Shown here: piece after piece, positions 44,611 through 58,475 of the stretch
How the letters are laid out: each line of letters begins with the position of its first letter
Numbering within the stretch: the stretch's first letter is position 1
DNA from: Euborellia annulipes
Lineage: Eukaryota > Arthropoda > Insecta > Dermaptera > Anisolabididae
DNA length: 64,000 nt
Reading direction: 5' to 3'
Assembly (NCBI GenBank): GCA_023213315.1
Contig: JAKCPI010002063.1
Location: 248,001 to 312,000, forward strand
Notes under the pieces: generated by a model
Told to the model about the DNA's origin: nothing
What the model saw: the letters and a program-made list of their open reading frames with translations, nothing else
Databases searched by the model: none
Made by a program: the position numbers and the translations under genes

Positions 44611-45189
44611 CATCAGTGCCAGAAGGGTCACTTAACTTGTAGGCGAAGTTAGTGGGCGCCTTCGGCGATTCTTTGGAAAATTTTCAAAGATAAAATAAAA
44701 TGTGGGAGGGAAGTCTTAAAGAAGATTGAGGAGTCCAAAGAAAAAAAATCATTTGTCTAGCCCTCTGTCGAGAAACTGTATATAAAAATTTTTAATTTCT
44801 AATTCACTTTTTATTTATATAGAATAGAATAAAAAAAAAATAGATTTCTCAAAATAGGTTCATATATTTTCAGTGACGGGGTGGGGGGAGGGAGGAGTTC
44901 GGATGATCTGAAAGAGTTAAGAAGTGTCTTTAAAGTAGACTTTGCCCCTTCAATTGCATTAAAAAAAGATGGTTTATTTGTCACAATAATCATTTGTCAC
45001 CTATAATTGTTATTATACCTTGTAATATGGTCCACCACAGATGGGTCGGCCAAATAAAATGAATCACCATTTTTTTATATGTGTTTAAATTAAATGAATT
45101 GAGAGTCAATATTTTAGAAAATATAAATCATCCAAATAATTTTTAAATTATAGAAAATTTATTAAAGTGAATTATATTGATATTAGAAT

Positions 45190-45470
45190 ATAATATAATT
45201 TAATTGAAAGAGAAGAGTGGGGATCGAAGGAGGGAGAGAGGTGGAGGAGAGGGTAGGAAGCCAAGGGAGCAGAGACGCCTGAGAGCTGGAGAAAGAAGGG
45301 TTGAAGTTGAAGAAGTGCGATATTTTTCTTGTTTTGCCCGACCTCTGTGTCCAATTCATGCTGATCAGCTCATTTTTGTTCATCTTCTGCGGATGCAGCT
45401 AAACTGGAAGACAGCTAAGTCTCCATCATCTTTTTAATCCCTTCCTCATTGATAGTGCAGTGATAGTAGC
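45190..45470. promoter_or_regulatory. Purine-rich then mixed unique block in intron 2
   Basis: A G/A-rich stretch (45205-45300) is followed by about 170 bp of mixed sequence (GCGATATTTTTCTTGTTTTG, CATGCTGATCAGCTCATTTT). Overlapping frames of 60-77 codons on both strands are low complexity. Candidate regulatory sequence, weak. Confidence 0.25.
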
Positions 45471-46985
45471 TAGCTACTTTTAATAATAGGCCTACGACGT
45501 TAATAATACTACTTTTGATAATATACTAGTAATTAAATTTCAAAAAAGCGCTAAAAAAAACTCTAAAAACTATTGAAATATAAAATAATAAATATTTACA
45601 AAAATACAACTAGAAACATTTTAAATAATAATTAATGGTGATTGATAATCACAAAAGAGATCTCAAGTTAATTAATTTCAACCCAATATAAAATAAGTCC
45701 ATTTGTATTGGAAAATTATAAAATTTAGTTTTAAGTTGCTTTGAATCCTATTACTATTACCTTTCATTTTCTTTAAAAATTCAATAAAAATAAGACGAAG
45801 CAGATAGACTCTATTTTATGCAACAATAAATCTTGACTTATAAAAAATTCATTCAACGCTCTCTTTTTTTGCCCCAAATTATTATCAATTAGTTTTAAGT
45901 TCTCTCTTTCAGGGGCCAAGTTTCCTCGATTATCGAGAAGTACGTTTATTTTGGGGAATAAAAAAAACTATTGAATACCACTTAAACGTAACAACCTATA
46001 TCTCTATATAATAAGATTTCAACTCATATAATAAGGCAATAACATCATTAAGGGTGTAACACTTTATATATGCAAAGGAAATTAAATAAATTGCCAAGAA
46101 ATGAACTCCACAAAAATAAACACATTGCTTTTCTATATGCGTGTGGGGGGGGGGGGGGGGAGGTCTCTAGAAGGCTCAAACCAATCAAAAACGGGAACGC
46201 AAAAATCTTCGGAAATAAGCGGATCAGCCAACCTTGTCTATTCGAATAACCTTGAGTAAATCGTCTTTTTCCATCGGACTTAATCGATAATGTCCTCTCA
46301 GAAGGCAAAAAAAGCTCAACATTAAAATTGAAATATCTTTTCTATCTTAACATATGAAATCTCTGATAATCATGAAAATTTTATCAATTAATTAAAAAAA
46401 TTGTTTCCCAGTATATCAATAGATCTATCTATATGGCGATAAATAATAAAACAAAACTTTATTTATAAGCAAACCAAATTAGTTCTAATAGCTTGTTAGA
46501 TTGTCTACCACAAGTAAGTTTATATTTATCGCATTACAAATATACCCATCAAGCAATAATTCCTGTTTTTGGTTTATGCATTTACATTTGTTTTAATTAG
46601 ACCTCTTAAAGTTTAGGACTCAACGAACTATAAATAAACTTGTTTAAAATAGAAAAGTAAAATTTTGAATAGTATTACGATCATAATTGTACAAAAAAAA
46701 TGAAAACTTTTCTGCAAAATTATTTCTTTAGCGGAAGAAAAATCAAAAGAGATTCGATTACACTGCTCTACAAAACAAAACTTTTGTTTTTGGGTTTATT
46801 CTGCACCAAAATCAAAGAAAAATATCCTAATCCCGTTTAATGATTATATTAATAAAACAGATTTTCAAGATATTAAAGAAATTAATTTTGGTTTGTTTAA
46901 ACGCACGACCCAAAAAAAGAAGTATTAATACCTTCGGGTAGTATCCCCTTATGGGGTTTAAGTAAAGAATAATATTTTTGTGTGT
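45471..46985. other. AT-rich intron 2 sequence
   Basis: A G tract at 46145-46161 and an ordinary AT-rich background. No element limits or genes recognised. Confidence 0.45.
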
Positions 46986-46989
46986 TTTG

Positions 46990-47620
46990 TACAGGCTACA
47001 AAGGTTAACATTTGCTCAATGGAAGAAAGAGCCGAAAAATGAATTTGAAAAATCAAAAATACTACAAAAGTAAAGTGTGCTTTAAACAATTTTCAGGGCG
47101 AAATGAGAATATACATTTTAAAGAAGATCTACAAAATAATTGATTTATGAATTGCCATTTTTGAGAAAATCGAATAAAACTGAAAAAGTACATCGGTAAA
47201 GTAAATTTTCACGAAAAATTTTATTGATATACTTTTTAAAAAACATGTAAAAAATAATTGATTTATGAATTTTAATCAAAATTCGTTTGAACCGATTTTG
47301 AGAAATTCGAAAAAAACTGATAAAGTACTTCAGTAAAGTACTAGTGCTTTTTGGCCAATTTTGTTCACAAGTTTATTTTGAGTGTCCGGGAGGGTATCTA
47401 ACTTAAATATAAAATTTCAATCCGGTAGCTCAATTCCTTCATGCTTAAAATACAATAGTTACACACAGACAGACCAATTTGAGGGACCCACTTTTTTTGG
47501 ACTCAGGGGACCTTAAAACGTGAAGATTCAACAAAATCTCGACATCGAATTTCTACTATATATAAACAATATATACTTTCGCTCTATAATATTAACATAT
47601 ATAAAGCTAAGAGAAAGTAA
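46990..47620 (+). repeat. Hairpin repeat, subtype B, 3' part
   Basis: From GCTCAATGGAAGAAAGAGCC through a duplicated CAGTAAAGT-type segment, GTGTCCGGGAGGGTATCTAA, ACACACAGACAGACCAATTT, GGACTCAGGGGACCTTAAAA to CTAAGAGAAAGTA. The 5' hairpin is missing. Confidence 0.75.
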
Positions 47621-47824
47621 AATTACAATGTACATTTTTTTTAAGAACAAAGAAGTGAAATAATTAACTAAGATCATTGACGTACATTTCAAAACAGGAG
47701 TACATGTATTCATTTTTAAATTAGAATCTGAAAAAATTAAAAAAGTTGACAGTTAAAATTTGAAAAAATAAATGAAAGTTTGAAAACTGGTACTATTTTA
47801 ATTCTCCCCCCTTTGAATACTCAT

Positions 47825-47910
47825 CGTCCCCACTTATTTATTGCCACCCTGTTAACCCAAATCGCCCACTTGGGGGCGATCGCCCGCAGGTTGGGAACCA
47901 CTGGTCTACA
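47825..47910 (-). mobile_element. hAT-type element end
   Basis: On the minus strand CAGTGGTTCCCAACCTGCGG then GCGATCGCCCCCAAGTGGGC is a classic hAT terminal sequence. No matching second end was found. The following 47910-48060 is GC-richer (GAGTGGCGAGCCCAACGGCT) and may belong to the same element. Confidence 0.6.
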
Positions 47911-48333
47911 ACTACAGGAGTGGCGAGCCCAACGGCTTCCGGCACTTCGTTTTGCTCGCTCGTTAGCCTTGCATCACGCTTTTTGCTGTTAGCGACGCGT
48001 CGGATTCCTGCTCTACGCTTGGTGTATAGCGAATCCGCCTTCCAGCCACACACAGCCTTATTTCTTTCGATAACTTATGCTTATCCCATTATTCCTATCT
48101 TGGCTACGTTTTCCGATTGATCTTCCCTTTGGTATTTTTCTCATTTTCTCGATTTTGTTTAATCACCCACGCCAGGCTACGATCTTCCACTTTATCTTTC
48201 AAACAGCATTCCGTATTTATTTATTATCTATTAATTATTATATTATTATTTCAACCCTTTTATTATTTATTTCACCTTATTTATCTTCCGATTTATTTAT
48301 TTATTTTTCTTTTCCTTTCAGGCATATTTTCGC

Positions 48334-48895
48334 TCCGTGCTTGTCACTCGAGATTTTTTGTGTCAACATATATTTAGTTTCCGCCGATATATTAAAATTC
48401 CAGATGTAATAAAATTTATAAGTATGGGAAAATATTTATATTTTGTTACCATAGCAACCATTTCTCCTATCTTTCCTTTGAAGTACAAGAGTAAAGTGTG
48501 CTTCAAAAAATTTCAATGATAAAATGAAAATATACATTTTAAAGTGCGTCTAAAAAATTTATTGATTTTTGAATTTTAATCAAAATCGTTAGAGCGAATT
48601 TTTGGAAAATCGAAAAAAACTGAAAAAGTACATCAGTAAAGTATTAGTATTCGTTGGCCGATTTTGTTCAAAAGCTTCTTGTTACGTGCCAGAGGGGTGC
48701 CTAACTTAAATATAAAATTTCAACCTCCTAGCTCTTTTAGTTGTTGAGATATTTTGTTCACAGACACACACACAGATAGATCATATTGCGAAAATCACTT
48801 TTTTGGACTCAAAACGTGTTTATCCATCAAAAATCCATCAAAATCTCGACATCTAATTTATACTTTCTTACTATATATATGAGTAATATATAAGA
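48334..48895 (+). repeat. Hairpin/X-box repeat, subtype A, missing left hairpin arm
   Basis: Starts CTTGTCACTCGAGATTTTTT, GCCGATATATTAAAATTC, X-box GTTACCATAGCAAC (48445-48458), AAGTATTAGTATTCGTTGGC, ACACACACAGATAGATC, to TACTTTCTTACTATATATAT. Confidence 0.78.
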
Positions 48896-49344
48896 AAATC
48901 TCTATGTAATATTCTCTATGTATAGTTAATAGGCCTAAACCGAATTGGTTATTTATGAAGTTGGTACTCTTTAACTCAGTATAGTGCGTTGAAGGTAATT
49001 ATAAAATCCCATACAGTCCACTCTCCTTTGAATTTTTTTATCATTTTTCATAGAACTTTCTACAACAGCATAAGCAAGCAAATAGTCTCTTTGAGAGGTT
49101 ACATTTTCAAGAGTGACTAAATTCTTTTTCAAACTCTAAACGAATAACAAATAAATCCATTTAAAAATGAGAGAACACAAGGCAAGGGGTCATTTGTGAA
49201 TGGAGAGATTCTATTTCAAGGCTATTCTACCATTTATTGATTCAATTTATATTAAAATCGCTAGCTATAGAGAGAAGGGAGATTTCAGTTTCAAATCAAT
49301 CAACAAAAGAATCGAATTTTTTTTCAAAAACATTTTTTATAGAT

Positions 49345-49620
49345 TGATTACAAAAAATCTGGTGTGATACTTTTTTAACCCTTGGTATTCGAAAATTGTA
49401 TAATATACTAATATCATCATGTCTATTATTTTGTCTCCATGGCAACCATCTTTTTTTGGAAGTAAAGTGAGTCTCAAACAATTGTGGGAATATAAATTTC
49501 AAAGAGCATCTAAAAAATAAAATAATTGATTTATGGAATTTTAATCAAAATTAGAGGTGATTTGAGAATGTGTAAAGTACTATTATTTTTTTACTGATTT
49601 TATTATGTGTATAAATTGAA
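49345..49620 (+). repeat. Decayed hairpin/X-box repeat fragment
   Basis: AAAAAATCTGGTGTGATAC, X-box CTCCATGGCAACC (49436-49448), AAAAATAAAATAATTGATTT and AAAGTACTATTATT remain. Confidence 0.55.
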
Positions 49621-50156
49621 TTATTAATTGTTATTTAAATAATATTACTACTTATAACTTTATTTTATTCTTGTACCTATTTATCTATGGAACACCTAAA
49701 ACAAATTGAGGCGTCTAGGATCAAAACGTGCAATCTCCAATTTTATGTCAAACGGAGTTAACAACAACACATTATAGAGCACGTTTTCTTCTTTTAAAAA
49801 TATCGAATTACAATAAATAAAACCGACCCTAATACTATTTCAAATTTAAATTTACGAGTTAATTTCAAAAACAGCATTCTCCATAAAAGTTGAGAATCAA
49901 AACATGAAATATCCAAAACAACCAATTAGAGTGGATTTAGTGGACCACGTGACTAACTCGTGTTAGCACAGCTTTACATTCTACGATTCTTACTTTTAAT
50001 TTTACTTTTTTTTTACTGAAAAATATAACTGAAGTACAGAATCAGCTGTGCGTGCGCTTAAAAGAAGACCTAGAGAAAGACCATCTTGGTGACATGGTTT
50101 AAAAAATTTATTGATTTTTGTTTTAAACTTAAAGCCAAAATTGCATTTAAATATTT

Positions 50157-50808
50157 TTTACTTTCTCTTACCTCTATATATATGTTAATATATATAAAGA
50201 GAGAAAGTATTGGATTCATGTCAAAAATTCGATGTCGAGATTTTGATGGATCTTCACGTTTGAGGTCCCCTGAATCCAAAAAAGTGGTTTTCGCGACATG
50301 GTCTGTGTTGTGTGTGTGTGTGTGTGTTCACTTTTAAGCATGAAGGAATTGAGCTATGAGGCTGAAATTTTATATTTAAGTTAAACACCCCCTGGAGCGT
50401 GAAAATAAGCTTTTAATCAAAATCGGCCAAAGAGTACTAGTACTTTACTGATGCACTTTTTCAGTTTTATTTTTCGATTTTCTCAAAATTCGCTCTAACG
50501 ATTTTGATTAAAATTCAAAAATCAATTATTTTTTAGATGCTCTTTCAAATGTATATTCTCGTTTTGCCCTCAAAATTGTTTCAAGCACACTTTACTTTTG
50601 TGCTTCATAAGAAAGATAGGAGAATAATGGTTGCAATGGTAACAAAATATAAATATTTTTCCATGTTTATAAATTTAACATCTTAAATTCTAATATATTG
50701 GCGGAAGCTAAATACATGTCGACACAAAAAATCTGGTGTGAAGACAGTACACAACTTTCGATTACCGAAGGTAAGAGAAAGTTGTGTGGAGTCCACCAGA
50801 TTTTTATT
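50157..50808 (-). repeat. Hairpin/X-box repeat, subtype A, full length
   Basis: Near-identical in order to 30826-31490: ACTTTCTCTTACCTCTATAT...GAGAGAAAGT, GTCGAGATTTTGATGG, a TG-dinucleotide run, AGTACTAGTACTTTACTGAT, X-box GTTGCAATGGTAAC (50630-50643), and the hairpin AAAAAATCTGGTGTGAAGAC...GTCCACCAGATTTTT. Closely similar to the 30826 copy, so these two look recent. Confidence 0.85.
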
Positions 50809-51639
50809 TCATATTTTGATGTTATATTTTTTTTTAAAATAAAAATCAGTTTGATTCTACTAAATAGCTAGTTTTTTTTTTTTTTTTACTAATCTAAGCT
50901 TACTACAACAAAAATGATTTATTCGTTTTTTTAGAAATTGAGGAACATGCAATATCCATATTTATTATGATCAAAACCTGCATTATCCAACTATCAAATC
51001 TTGCAATCTCCAATTTTCGATTAATCAAAAATTTATTAATTAATGTTTAAATTTAATATTATCAAATCAAAAAATAATCAAATTAATTTTTATTTCTAAA
51101 TAGCTTATTGCATTTCTTCCTCTTTTTTGGAAAGTGGATAATGCAGGTTTTGATCCTAAACGCCTCGATTGAAAACCCAATGAGAACATCAATCAACTCG
51201 TCGAATCTATGCTCATTGAAGAAGCTTTCATTGGAGTAGGCCTACGGTTAACCCCAGGTATTTGCCAAAGAAAGAGAAAGGGGGACGATGCGATGTGGGG
51301 GGAGAGGGGGAGGCAATTTCAACATCGATTTAGGAATTTAGTTATTTTTCTTATAAAATAAATTAGAAATAACAATTTCTAGAACGAATAAAGAAGATGA
51401 TAGGAAAAAATGCATCCAAAAGAAAAAGTAAAAAGAACTTAAAAGATCTAATTAAAAACAGAAAGAAACAAGAAGAGAGAAATAAATGGGACAAGATAAA
51501 AAAGGCCAAAGAGAGTAAGGATTTTTGGCTGGAAGTTAACACAGAACTAATTTGAGAATGCGTGGGTATTAATAATTTTTCAATCTTCTTCTTTCTTCGC
51601 CCCGGTGAGGGGTCGGCGGGTTAATAATTTTTCAATAAG

Positions 51640-51910
51640 TTGTTTAAACTTTCAACCGTTGGTTCTCGTTGAAACATTTTGTTAATTAAAATTAAATATA
51701 CAAATTAAACACTAGGCTATTTGTTTCAAAGGTTTAATTAATTAAAAAATAACACTTAATAAGTATTTCGAGAATTACTTGTCATCATCAGAAGTGACAA
51801 ATAATTGTCGAAATACGTATTAATTTTATTCATTTTTTGTATTGTTTTTTATTTTTATTAATAAAACTTTTGAAAAAAATAACCTAGTGTTTGATTTGTA
51901 TATTTAATTT
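51640..51910. repeat. Penelope-like arms joined tail to tail, with hammerhead-like core
   Basis: Left arm TTTCAACCGTTGGTTCTCGT...AACACTTAATAAGTATTTCG. Right arm GTCGAAATACGTATTAATTT...AACCTAGTGTTTGATTTG. The minus strand has CTGATGA (51791-51785), a possible GACA stem and CGAAA (51770-51766), the order found in Penelope-linked hammerhead ribozymes. No coding part. Confidence 0.55.
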
Positions 51911-52259
51911 TAATTTTTCAATGAAATATGATATATTAAAATTTTCATAGTTCACTTCATTTTAACGATATTAATTGCCAGTGACATAACTAGGAGAGGG
52001 CAAAACCAGGAGAGGGAAAAATTTAGGGCAGTAATTTTTGGCCCTTGAAACATGATCAAAAAATGTTTGCGTTTGTTTTAAATATTTAAGGATTATTTTT
52101 AATGCCAAAAAGGAGATTCCGTATCTTGAGTAGGTTCGTTTTACTTCAAGAGAAATAAATTAAATTCAAATGGTTGTCATAAACACCCAAGCCTATTTAA
52201 AACAACGCCATCTTGAAATCAACAGAGTTGCAGGTCAGAAACAATTAATTATTCAATTT

Positions 52260-53220
52260 TTTTTACTTTCTCTTACCTATATACATTATGTATATATAGA
52301 GAGAGAAAGTATTGGGATCATGTCAAAAATTCGATGTCGAGATTTTGATGGATTTACATGTTTTGAGGTCCCCCGAGTCCAGCAAATTTGTCTGTATGTG
52401 CGTGTCTGTCTGTGTGGACATATTTAAACATGAAGAAATTGAACTACGAAGTTGAAATTTTGTATTTAAGTCAGGCACCCCCCCTGAAGCGCGAAAATAA
52501 GCTTTTGAACAAAATCGGCCAAAAAGTACTAATACTTTACTGATGTACTTTTTCATTTTTTTCGATTTTCTCAAAATTTGCTCCAATGATTTGATTAAAA
52601 TTCAAAAACCAATTATTTTTTACATGCTTTTTAAAATGTATATTCTCATTTTGCCTTTGAAATCTTATAAAGCACACTTTACTCGTGTAAGATAGGAGAA
52701 ATGGTTGCCATGGTAACAGAATATAAATATTTTCTCATTTTGATTAAAATTCATAAATCAACTATTTTTTATACACCATTTAAAAAGTATATCAGTAAAA
52801 TTTGTGGTGGAAATTGTCAGAAGTACACTTTACTGATGTATTTCAGACTCTTTCTGCCATAGATGCAATGTTAAATCCCTATGGGGATTCGCATGTTAAT
52901 TTCGATTCAAAAGGGGGTCCCCTTTGGAACTTTTTACGCATTTAAAATTTTTTTTCCAATTCTTATGAAAATTTGTATTTATTTATGATTCTATATTGTG
53001 TATAAAATATCCAAATATGAGATTAAAATTTTGTAACATAACCATAGTTTATTTCAAGCAGTCAACATTTAAAATACACAGAGCCTTTTTTGAATCAAAA
53101 CTTTTTTACTTTTTACTGATCCAAAAAATCAGGTCTGACATGCACAGTATACAACTTTCTCTTGCCGAAGGGTAAAAGAAAGTTGTGTGCTGTGCGACCA
53201 GTCACACCAGATTTTTTAAT
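52260..53220 (-). repeat. Fused subtype A and subtype B hairpin repeats
   Basis: 52260-52735 is subtype A from the terminal palindrome to a perfect X-box (GTTGCCATGGTAAC, 52704-52717). At about 52736 it switches to subtype B (GATTAAAATTCATAAATCAA, CAATGTTAAATCCCTATGGG, AGCAGTCAACATTTAAAATA) and ends in the hairpin at 53125-53217. The junction lies in sequence shared by both types (ATTTTGATTAAAATTCA), so recombination could have joined them. Confidence 0.78.
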
Positions 53221-53362
53221 TATAAAAAGTTTAATGTTGTCAGTACGCAAGCTGTTTTCAGCAATCCATATATTATCTCTTTCAAAAATGAGAGATTTTT
53301 TTCCAAAAAGCATATACATTTTCTCGATTAAACCTACAACTAACGTTATGTTACGTAGAGTA

Positions 53363-53572
53363 CAGTGAGGGACAATATTAAGTCTCACCGATGCATTTTC
53401 TATTTGTGATTATTTCATTGTTTTTAAAAAAATATTATATATTTTTTAATAGAAACTTTCATGGTTCAAATCTAGAAAATTTCCAATAAAGATTTTCATT
53501 TTCTTTTATAAAAACAATGAAATAATCACAAGTAGAAAACGCATGGATGGGACTTAATATTGTCCCTCACTG
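53363..53572. mobile_element. Palindromic Tc1/mariner MITE, GAGGGACAATATT family, copy 1
   Basis: TA on both sides (53361-53362, 53573-53574). Ends CAGTGAGGGACAATATTAAG and complement; long arms (TTGTGATTATTTCATTGTTT / AAACAATGAAATAATCACAA) fold the element fully. 210 bp, non-coding. Confidence 0.9.
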
Positions 53573-53646
53573 TACTTCTTGAATATCATATTTGTTATTT
53601 GTATATTTATTTATTTGTATACTTTCCTATATTATATCTATCTATA

Positions 53647-53926
53647 TTTGTATTAATTATTTATTAAAAATATAAATACTGTACAATATTTCGACTGCTT
53701 ATTCTTCAGTCGTTTTCAAGTACTGTGCACTCAAGGGAACCGAATTTTACAGTTGTTTTACACACGTTTATCTTATCATTATATTTATCTATCTATATTA
53801 AATAAACTGGAGTGTAAAACAACTGTAAAATTCAGTTTACTTGAGTCAAAGCAAGAGCACAGTACTTGAAAACGACTGCAAATCGTTGTACAGTATTTAT
53901 ATTTTCAATAAATAATTAATACAAAT
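53647..53926. repeat. 280-bp palindrome, Penelope/hammerhead-like
   Basis: Arms TTTGTATTAATTATTTATTA / TAATAAATTAATACAAA-type and ATACTGTACAATATTTCGAC / complement. The left arm minus strand reads CGACTGAAGAATAAGCAGTC then GAAATATTGTAC, a box-stem-GAAA arrangement similar to hammerhead-bearing Penelope ends. The centre (53770-53810) is unique AT sequence. Confidence 0.55.
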
Positions 53927-53939
53927 GTGGACTATAATT

Positions 53940-55800
<1,861 letters not shown>

Positions 55801-55979
55801 GCCTATCACTGATTAAGATTACAGGGTCCCCGTCAACAATATTACCTATCACCCAATTCTCAATCCTTTCCATTCCTCAACTACTTACCTCACCTCATTT
55901 CTCTACTACTCTATCATCATCCTATTTACTTAAACCCACACATATACATATACATACGCACACGCACTATCACGCCACG

Positions 55980-55980
<1 letters not shown>

Positions 55981-56019
<39 letters not shown>

Positions 56020-56037
56020 CTTTCTCTCTCTCGCTCC
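55981..56037 (+). repeat. CT microsatellite upstream of the Runt-domain gene
   Basis: Seventeen or so CT units, then impure CT-rich sequence. As GA on the gene's strand, it lies about 0.6 kb upstream of the start codon, where GA repeats can bind GAGA-type factors in arthropods. That role is inferred. Confidence 0.8.
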
Positions 56038-56262
56038 TTTCTGTCAAACAACCTGCCATTTATGTATTTAAACAATCCTATTCAATTAAATTACTTGCCT
56101 TTAAATCTTTCTCTCAAATAATAAAATTTAAAAAAGTTAAGATATTTTTTATAAAAAAGTAAAAATAATAAAAAATGATTAAAAAAAAAAATTCATTTCT
56201 AGTATTTATCTTATAAATTTTTTATCAACAAAAATATTCTAATAGGCTTAAATAATTGAAAG

Positions 56263-56527
56263 ATTATATGGACCCTGTTAGGCATTAGTGTGTCAAGCGC
56301 CAGCTACCGAGATTTGAGAAAATTAACATTAAAAGTTTTTTTTGTTTTGATTAGATTATATATAATTTTTCTTGTCAATTGTACAAGTAACATTAAATAT
56401 AAATTTTTTAGGGCATATTTCATAAAAAATACTATTAATTATAGCATTTGAAACAATATTCCATGCTTAACTCAATTTTGAATTTTTTGGCCTTTGACAC
56501 ACCATTGCATAACAGGGTCCATATAAT
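56263..56527. mobile_element. MITE with ATTATATGGACCCTGTTA ends
   Basis: Perfect 18-bp inverted ends (56263-56280 and 56510-56527). Further arm similarity extends inward (GTGTGTCAA / TTGACACAC). The AT-rich centre has no ORF. A related element starts at 63899 and runs off the window. Confidence 0.82.
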
Positions 56528-57725
56528 TGTAATTTTTTCCGATAACGAGGGGGGAAAGAAAGGTTGCAATAAATAACATGGAAAGGTATAACCTAGTGTA
56601 GAGCCCTGCACGGGCTGATTTTTTTTGGCCCGTACCCGGGCAAATTTTATGCCTCCGAGCGGCCGAAAATTATATTCAAATTGGAAAATATTATTTCATT
56701 GAAATGAATTGACTATCAATCATTTAAAATAAATAGGAATGGGGTCTAAATGGCCTTGGTTGCCAAAAAAGACCTCAAAACAAACAATAAGAAAAAATAT
56801 TCACAAAAAATTCGCAAAGTACACGTTTGAAGCTACGTTTTATAAAAAACGCATCTTGCGAGATCGGTGAAATATGGTAGGCCTATACGTTTCTGGAAAA
56901 ATATTGCTCCTTGAAATAAATATAAAATAATCAAACGTACTTAATAATTAAAGAATAAAACAATATTGTTTAAAAAAAAAAAAATATTTTGCTATTAATA
57001 GCTTTATATATAAGTATAATTTAGTAATAAATAATTTATTCGTTTTCCCCTTGCATTTGCGGTTTGGGATTTAAAATAATCGTGGTCTACAGGTGGTATG
57101 TAGGGTCAGTGTCCTAGCCAGGAATGAATACGGGGGACCCTGAAATTAAAAAATAAAATACAAATATAATAGAAAGAGATAGATATTTATAGTGTTAAAA
57201 TTTTAAACGCTGTAGGAAATTACAAAAAATATTGTATATAATTTTAGAATTTTTTTTTAAATAAAATAATGAAAACCTTTTCAAATAGAAATATTCGTAA
57301 TTTTATTTTCTGTAATTGAGAGTCATATTTTCATACATTGTAAAAAAAAAAATATGAATTTACAATCGTTTTTCATACACTCATATCAGATTTTAATTCT
57401 TGCATAAATATCATATCACAAAAGAGAGAAATTATCCCTTTATTCATCAATTTCTTTAGTAGGGCCTACTCTCGTAAAATATCTGCTTGAGAAATAAAGT
57501 AATCTTCAAAAGCAAAAAAGGAAATTATTTGATTTGTTTCAGTGAATTATTTCAAAGAAAAACGAAAAATTATTGATAATGAAATTGTTTTTATTTACAA
57601 TAATTTAAAGAGTAGATTGTAAAGCCCTTTTAACTTAAAAAAAACTTATGTTCCTACATAAAATAAATGAAAAGATGCCGGTTGCCTAAACACTTAGGCA
57701 TTTAGGCTGATTATTATAAAACAAT
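56528..57725. other. AT-rich flank
   Basis: A hAT-like end TAGAGCCCTGCACGGGC and GGCCCGTACCCGGGC occur near 56598-56641 without a partner. Otherwise ordinary AT-rich DNA. Confidence 0.45.
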
Positions 57726-57729
57726 ACTC

Positions 57730-57950
57730 TTCTTCTGTCCTGGCCTTTTTCCCGCGATGCGGGGTCGGCGGACCTCACTATTTCGCTATCAAGCGTTTTT
57801 GCGACCGGAAGAAATAGGACAGGCCGGCCCGTCGTACGGTCTGACGCCTGTTGAAAAGAGGAAGGAAGAGACAGACATACAAATAACTGAAGGACTGTCT
57901 GTCCCAGCTCGGGCAGCTCGTGGTCGCCATCCACGTATCCACAAGCATAG
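57730..57950 (+). repeat. GC-rich dispersed repeat (GGCCGG family), longest copy
   Basis: Starts CTCTTCTTCTGTCCTGGCC, CCCGCGATGCGGGGTCGGCG, then TTTTTGCGACCGGAAGAAAT, GGACAGGCCGGCCCGTCG, GTCTGACGCCTGTTGAAAAG and ends at CGCCATCCACGTATCCACAA. CTTCTTC and GGGGTCGGC also occur alone at 51588-51620. Class unknown. Confidence 0.72.
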
Positions 57951-58319
57951 GTGTAGCCACGGGGGGGGGGGATTTGGGGTTCAAACCCCCCCCCCCCTAT
58001 TGGACCCAAGCCTTGACTAGATATTTAAGCTCTATAATACAAATTCAGAATTTTCCCATTGAAAAGAATTGATTTTTTGTCTTGCTTTATAAAAAATTAA
58101 AGCCTGTTAAAATTGATTAAATCTCCCAAATGAAAAATAATAAAAATTATTATATAAATAAATAATAAATATTTCAACTAGAGCAGAGCGTTAATCAGTT
58201 TTTTTATTTTTACTTGGTATTCTATGGTCATGTAGACCCTATTAAATTGATTGGTAGCCAATTCAATTTAAATAAATTTTTTGCGGATGGAACGGGATGC
58301 GAAGGCGCGACTCTTGGTA

Positions 58320-58430
58320 CAGTAGCGCCCCAATTAAGTCCCCATCTGGTATCTAGAGCCTTAAGTATATGGTGTATAGTGAAATAATTTTAATGACCGA
58401 AAAGGTAAAACGTAAAATCTGGTACAGATT
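58320..58430 (+). mobile_element. Half copy of the 231-bp Tc1/mariner MITE
   Basis: TA at 58318-58319 then CAGTAGCGCCCCAATTAAGT, GGTATCTAGAGCCTTAAGTA and AATGACCGAAAAGGTAAAA. It ends near ATCTGGTACAGAT, about the middle of the full element, where GC-rich repeat sequence takes over. Confidence 0.75.
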
Positions 58431-58475
58431 ATGGTCGCCATTCACGTACCCACAAGATGTGAGCCCCTGAGCGAT
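58431..58475 (+). repeat. GC-rich dispersed repeat, short 3' piece
   Basis: TGGTCGCCATTCACGTACCC then ACAAGATGTGAGCCCCTGAG is the last part of the GGCCGG family. Confidence 0.6.

Noticed and set aside
48077..48409. 110-codon plus ORF with hydrophobic stretches
   Set aside because: AT/T-rich sequence gives apparent membrane segments, and its end reads into a hairpin/X-box repeat copy. No start context, splice signal or similarity.
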